DNA from: Archivesica marissinica
Taxonomy: Eukaryota; Mollusca; Bivalvia; Venerida; Vesicomyidae
Assembly: GCA_014843695.1 (NCBI GenBank)
Contig: CM026395.1
Location: forward strand, 44,750,396-44,814,395
Direction: 5' to 3'
DNA: 64,000 nt
The notes under the pieces were generated by a model. It had not been told where the DNA came from and did no database searches. It saw nothing but the letters and a program-made list of their open reading frames with translations. Position numbers and translations under genes: made by a program. Within the stretch, counting starts at the first letter, position 1. Every line of letters begins with the position of its first letter. Of this stretch, positions 59,101 to 64,000 are shown piece by piece.

Positions 59101-62100
59101 CATGTATGCATACACTGCATGTACTGTACACTGACGAGACATGTATGCATACACTGCATGTACTGTACACTGACAAGACATGTATGCATACACTGTATGT
59201 ACTGTACACTGACGAGACATGTATGCGTACACTGCCTGTACTGTACACTGACGAGACATGTATGCGTACACTGCATGTACTGTACACTGACGAGACATGT
59301 ATGCATACACTGCATGTACTGTACACTGACGAGACATGTATGCGTACACTGCATGTACTGTACACTGATGAGACATGTATGCGTACACTGCATGTACTGT
59401 ACACTGACGAGACATGTATGCGTACACTGTCTGTCCTGTACACTGACGAGACATGTATGCGTACACTGCATGTACTGTACACTGACGAGACATGTATGCG
59501 TACACTGCATGTACTGTACACTGACGAGACATGTATGCATACACTGCATGTACTGTACACTGACGAGACATGTATGCATACACTGCATGTACTGTACACT
59601 GACAAGACATGTATGCATACACTGCATGTACTGTACACTGCTTGTACTGTACACTGACGAGACATGTATGTGTACACTGCATGTACTGTACACTGACGAG
59701 ACATGTATGCATACACTGCATGTACTGTACACTGATGATACATGTATGCATACACTGCATGTACTGTACACTGACGAGACATGTATGCATACACTGCATG
59801 TACTGTACACTGACGAGACATGTATGCGTACACTGTCTGTACTGTACACTGACGAGACATGTATGCATACACTGCATGTACTGTACACTGATGAGACATG
59901 TATGCATACACTGTCTGTACTGTACACTGACGAGACATGTATGCATACACTATCTGTACTGTACACTGACGAGACATGTATGCATACACTGCATGTACTG
60001 TATACTGACGAGACATGTATGCGTACACTGCATGTACTGTACACTGACGAGACATGTATGCGTACACTGTCTGTACTGTACACTGACGAGACATGTATGC
60101 GTACACTGTCTGTAATGTACACTGACGAGACATGTATGCGTACACTGCATGTACTGTACACTGACGAGACATGTATGCTTACACTGCATGTACTGTACAC
60201 TGACGAGACATGTATGCATACACTGTCTGTACTGTACACTGACGAGACATGTATGGGTACACTGCCTGTTCTGTACACTGATGAGACATGTATGCGTACA
60301 CTGTCTGTACTGTACACTGACGAGACATGTATGGGTATACTGCCTGTACTGTACACTGATGAGACATGTATGCATACACTGCATGTACTGTACACTGATG
60401 AGACATGTATGCGTACACTGCATGTACTGTACACTGACGAGACATGTATGCGTACACTGTCTGTACTGTACACTGATGAGACATGTATGCATACACTGCA
60501 TGTACTGTACACTGATGAGACATGTATGCGTACACTGTCTGTACTGTACACTGACGAGACATGTATGCGTACACTGCATGTACTGTACACTGACGAGACA
60601 TGTATGCGTACACTGCATGTACTGTACACTGACGAGATATGTATGCGTACACTGCATGTACTGTACACTGATGAGACATGTATGCGTACACTGCATGTAC
60701 TGTACACTGACGAGACATGTATGCGTACACTGTCTGTACTGTACACTGACGAGACATGTATGCGTACACTGCATGTACCTTACACTGACGAGGCATGTAT
60801 GCATACACTGCATGTACTGTACACTGACGAGACATGTATGCATACACTGCATGTACTGTACACTGACGAGACATGTATGCATACACTGCATGTACTGTAC
60901 ACTGACAAGACATGTATGCATACACTGTATGTACTGTACACTGACGAGACATGTATGCGTACACTGCCTGTACTGTACACTGACGAGACATGTATGCGTA
61001 CACTGCATGTACTGTACACTGACGAGACATGTATGCATACACTGCATGTACTGTACACTGACGAGACATGTATGCGTACACTGCATGTACTGTACACTGA
61101 TAAGACATGTATGCGTACACTGCATGTACTGTACACTGACGAGACATGTATGCATACACTGCATGTACTGTACACTGACAAGACATGTATGCATACACTG
61201 CATGTACTGTACACTGCATGTACTGTACACTGACGAGACATGTATGTGTACACTGCATGTACTGTACACTGACGAGACATGTATGCATACACTGCATGTA
61301 CTGTACACTGATGATACATGTATGCATACACTGCATGTACTGTACACTGACGAGACATGTATGCGTACACTGTCTGTAATGTACACTGACGAGACATGTA
61401 TGCGTACACTGCATGTACTGTACACTGATGAGACATGTATGTGTACACTGCATGTACTGTACACTGACGAGACATGTATGCGTACACTGCATGTACTGTA
61501 CACTGACGAGACATGTATGCATACACTGTCTGTACTGTACACTGACGAGACATGTATGCATACACTGCCTGTACTGTACACTGAGGAGACATGTATGCGT
61601 ACACTGCATGTACTGTACACTGACGAGACATGTATGCGTACACTGTCTGTACTGTACACTGACGAGACATGTATGGGTACACTGCCTGTTCTGTACACTG
61701 ATGAGACATGTATGCGTACACTGTCTGTACTGTACACTGATGAGACATGTATGGGTATACTGCCTGTACTGTACACTGATGAGACATGTATGCATACACT
61801 GCATGTACTGTACACTGACGAGACATGTATGCGTACATTGCATGTACTGTACACTGATGAGACATGTATGCGTACACTGCATGTACTGTACACTGACGAG
61901 ACATGTATGCATACACTGCATGTACTGTACACTGACGAGACATGTATGCGTACACTGTCTGTACTGTACACTGATGAGACATGTATGCATACACTGCATG
62001 TACTGTACACTGATGAGACATGTATGCGTACACTGTCTGTACTGTACACTGACGAGACATGTATGCGTACACTGCATGTACTGTACACTGACGAGACATG

Positions 62101-64000
62101 TATGCGTACACTGCATGTACTGTACACTGACGAGACATGTATGCGTACACTGCATGTACTGTACACTGACGAAACATGTATGCGTACACTGTCTGTACTG
62201 TACACTGACGAGACATGCATGCGTACACTGCATGTACCTTACACTGACGAGGCATGTATGCGTACACTGCATGTACTGTACACTGACGAGACATGTATGC
62301 ATACACTGCATGTACTGTACACTGACGAGACATGTGTGCATACACTGCATGTACTGTACACTGACAAGACATGTATGCATACACTGTATGTACTGTACAC
62401 TGACGAGACATGTATGCGTACACTGCCTGTACTGTACACTGACGAGACATGTATGCGTACACTGCATGTACTGTACACTGACGAGACATGTATGCATACA
62501 CTGCATGTACTGTACACTGACGAGACATGTATGCGTACACTGCATGTACTGTACACTGATGAGACATGTATGCGTACACTGCATGTACTGTACACTGACG
62601 AGACATGTATGCCTACACTGTCTGTACTGTACACTGACGAGACATGTATGCGTACACTGCATGTACTGTACACTGACGAGACATGTATGCGTACACTGCA
62701 TGTACTGTACACTGCGACGAGACATGTATGCGTACACTGCATGTACTGTACACTGACGAGACATGTATGCATACACTGCATGTACTGTACACTGACGAGA
62801 CATGTATGCATACACTGCATGTACTGTACACTGACGAGACATGTATGCATACACTGCATGTACTGTACACTGACGAGACATGTATGCGTACACTGTATGT
62901 ACTGTACACTGACGAGACATGTATGCATACACTGCATGTACTGTACACTGACGAGACATGTATGCATACACTGCATGTACTGTACACTGACGAGACATGT
63001 ATGCATACACTGCATGTACTGTACACTGACGAGACATGTATGCATACACTGCATGTACTGTACACTGACGAGACATGTATGCATACACTGCATGTACTGT
63101 ACACTGACGAGACATGTATGCGTACACTGCATGTACTGTACACTGACGAGACATGTATGCGTACACTGGTTGCATGTACTGTACACTGACGAGACATGTA
63201 TGCATACACTGCATGTACTGTACACTGACGAGACATGTATGCGTACACTGCATGTACTGTACACTGACGAGACATGTATGCGTACACTGCCTGTACTGTA
63301 CACTGACGAGACATGTATGCGTACACTGCATGTACTGTACACTGATGAGACATGTATGCGTACACTGCATGTACTGTACACTGACGAGACATGTATGCGT
63401 ACACTGCATGTACTGTACACTGACGAGACATGTATGCGTACACTGCCTGTACTGTACACTGACGAGACATGTATGCATACACTGCATGTACTGTACACTG
63501 ACGAGACATGTATGCGTACACTGCATGTACTGTACACTGACGAGACATGTATGCGTACACTGTCTGTACTGTACACTGACGAGACATGTATGCGTACACT
63601 GCATGTACTGTACACTGACGAGACATGTATGCGTACACTGCATGTACTGTACACTGACGAGACATGTATGCATACACTGCATGTACTGTACACTGACGAG
63701 ACATGTATGCATACACTGTCTGTACTGTACACTGACGAGACATGTATGCATACACTGCATGTACTGTACACTGACGAGACATGTATGCGTACACTGCCTG
63801 TACTGTACACTGACGAGACATGTATGCGTACACTGCATGTACTGTACACTGATGAGACATGTATGCGTACACTGCATGTACTGTACACTGACGAGACATG
63901 TATGCGTACACTGTCTGTACTGTACACTGACGAGACATGTATGCGTACACTGCATGTACCTTACACTGACGAGGCATGTATGCATACACTGCATGTACTG
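56148..64000. repeat. 39-bp minisatellite, about 200 units, runs off the right edge
   Basis: The unit is catgtactgtacactgacga then gacatgtatgcatacactg. Variants (gcg/gca, tctg/catg, gatgag/gacgag) travel in blocks. The rare marker gggtacactgcctgttctg recurs at 57665, 58523, 60255 and 61675, spaced by 22, 44 and 36 units (the last two plus a 16-base extra piece). Confidence 0.98.

Noticed and set aside
51951..63994. Long frames in the 29- and 39-bp arrays, both strands
   Set aside because: Several frames are open at once on the same DNA and the residues are purely periodic; no start context or splice sites support them.

Overview
This is animal nuclear DNA: AT-rich, with GT-AG introns, tRNA-derived SINEs, a non-LTR retrotransposon fragment, a TIR DNA transposon, and many minisatellites that fill well over half of the bases. 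The SINE types resemble those of bivalve molluscs, so a bivalve is my best guess. That is an inference from repeat style, not a test.

One gene can be supported with confidence. It lies on the minus strand and is cut into nine small exons scattered among the arrays: 50650-50730, 48414-48541, 30805-30954, 29420-29513, 27609-27796, 19113-19196, 9984-10052, 8613-8692 and 3814-3912. All nine splice phases agree. They give 973 bases, about 324 codons, collinear with the SAC1 phosphoinositide phosphatase (SACM1L family), from near the N-terminus to about 30 residues before the catalytic CX5R loop. The first coding exon was not found. The catalytic-loop and membrane-anchor exons must lie beyond the left edge, because positions 1-3750 are only an array inside the next intron.

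Layout from left to right. 1-3750: 54-bp array. 3814-3912: exon. 3923-6020: 30-bp array. 6183-8052: SINEs and 28-, 57- and 46-bp arrays. 8159-8417: SINE. 8613-10052: two exons. 10083-11088: 44-bp array. 12103-12443: 42-bp array. 12625-19112: 60-bp array split by a LINE at 16526-17769. 19113-19196: exon. 19.2-27.6 kb: intron with SINEs. 27.6-31 kb: three exons and SINEs. 30931-31630: 60-bp array. 32962-41785: 30/25-bp array with a 1000-N gap. 41.9-44.2 kb: small arrays. 45144-48302: TIR transposon. 48414-48541: exon. 48541-49520: 31-bp array. 49709-50527: 21-bp array. 50650-50730: exon. 52041-54565: 29-bp array. 56148 to the end: 39-bp array.

The most unusual observation is that several arrays grew from the splice sites of this gene. 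The 60-bp unit at 12.6-19.1 kb is the 3' end of an exon plus its 5' splice site, in about 87 copies. The 60-bp unit at 30.9-31.6 kb is the last 37-39 intron bases plus about 21-23 exon bases, in about 12 copies. The 31-bp unit at 48.5-49.5 kb carries a branch-point-like motif and the 3' splice site, in about 31 copies. Two or three further arrays abut other exon edges. The transcript would therefore carry well over a hundred copies of its own splice sites, and several hundred more acceptor-like sites inside the 30/25-bp array. The very long open frames in the arrays come from stop-free repeat units and are not genes.
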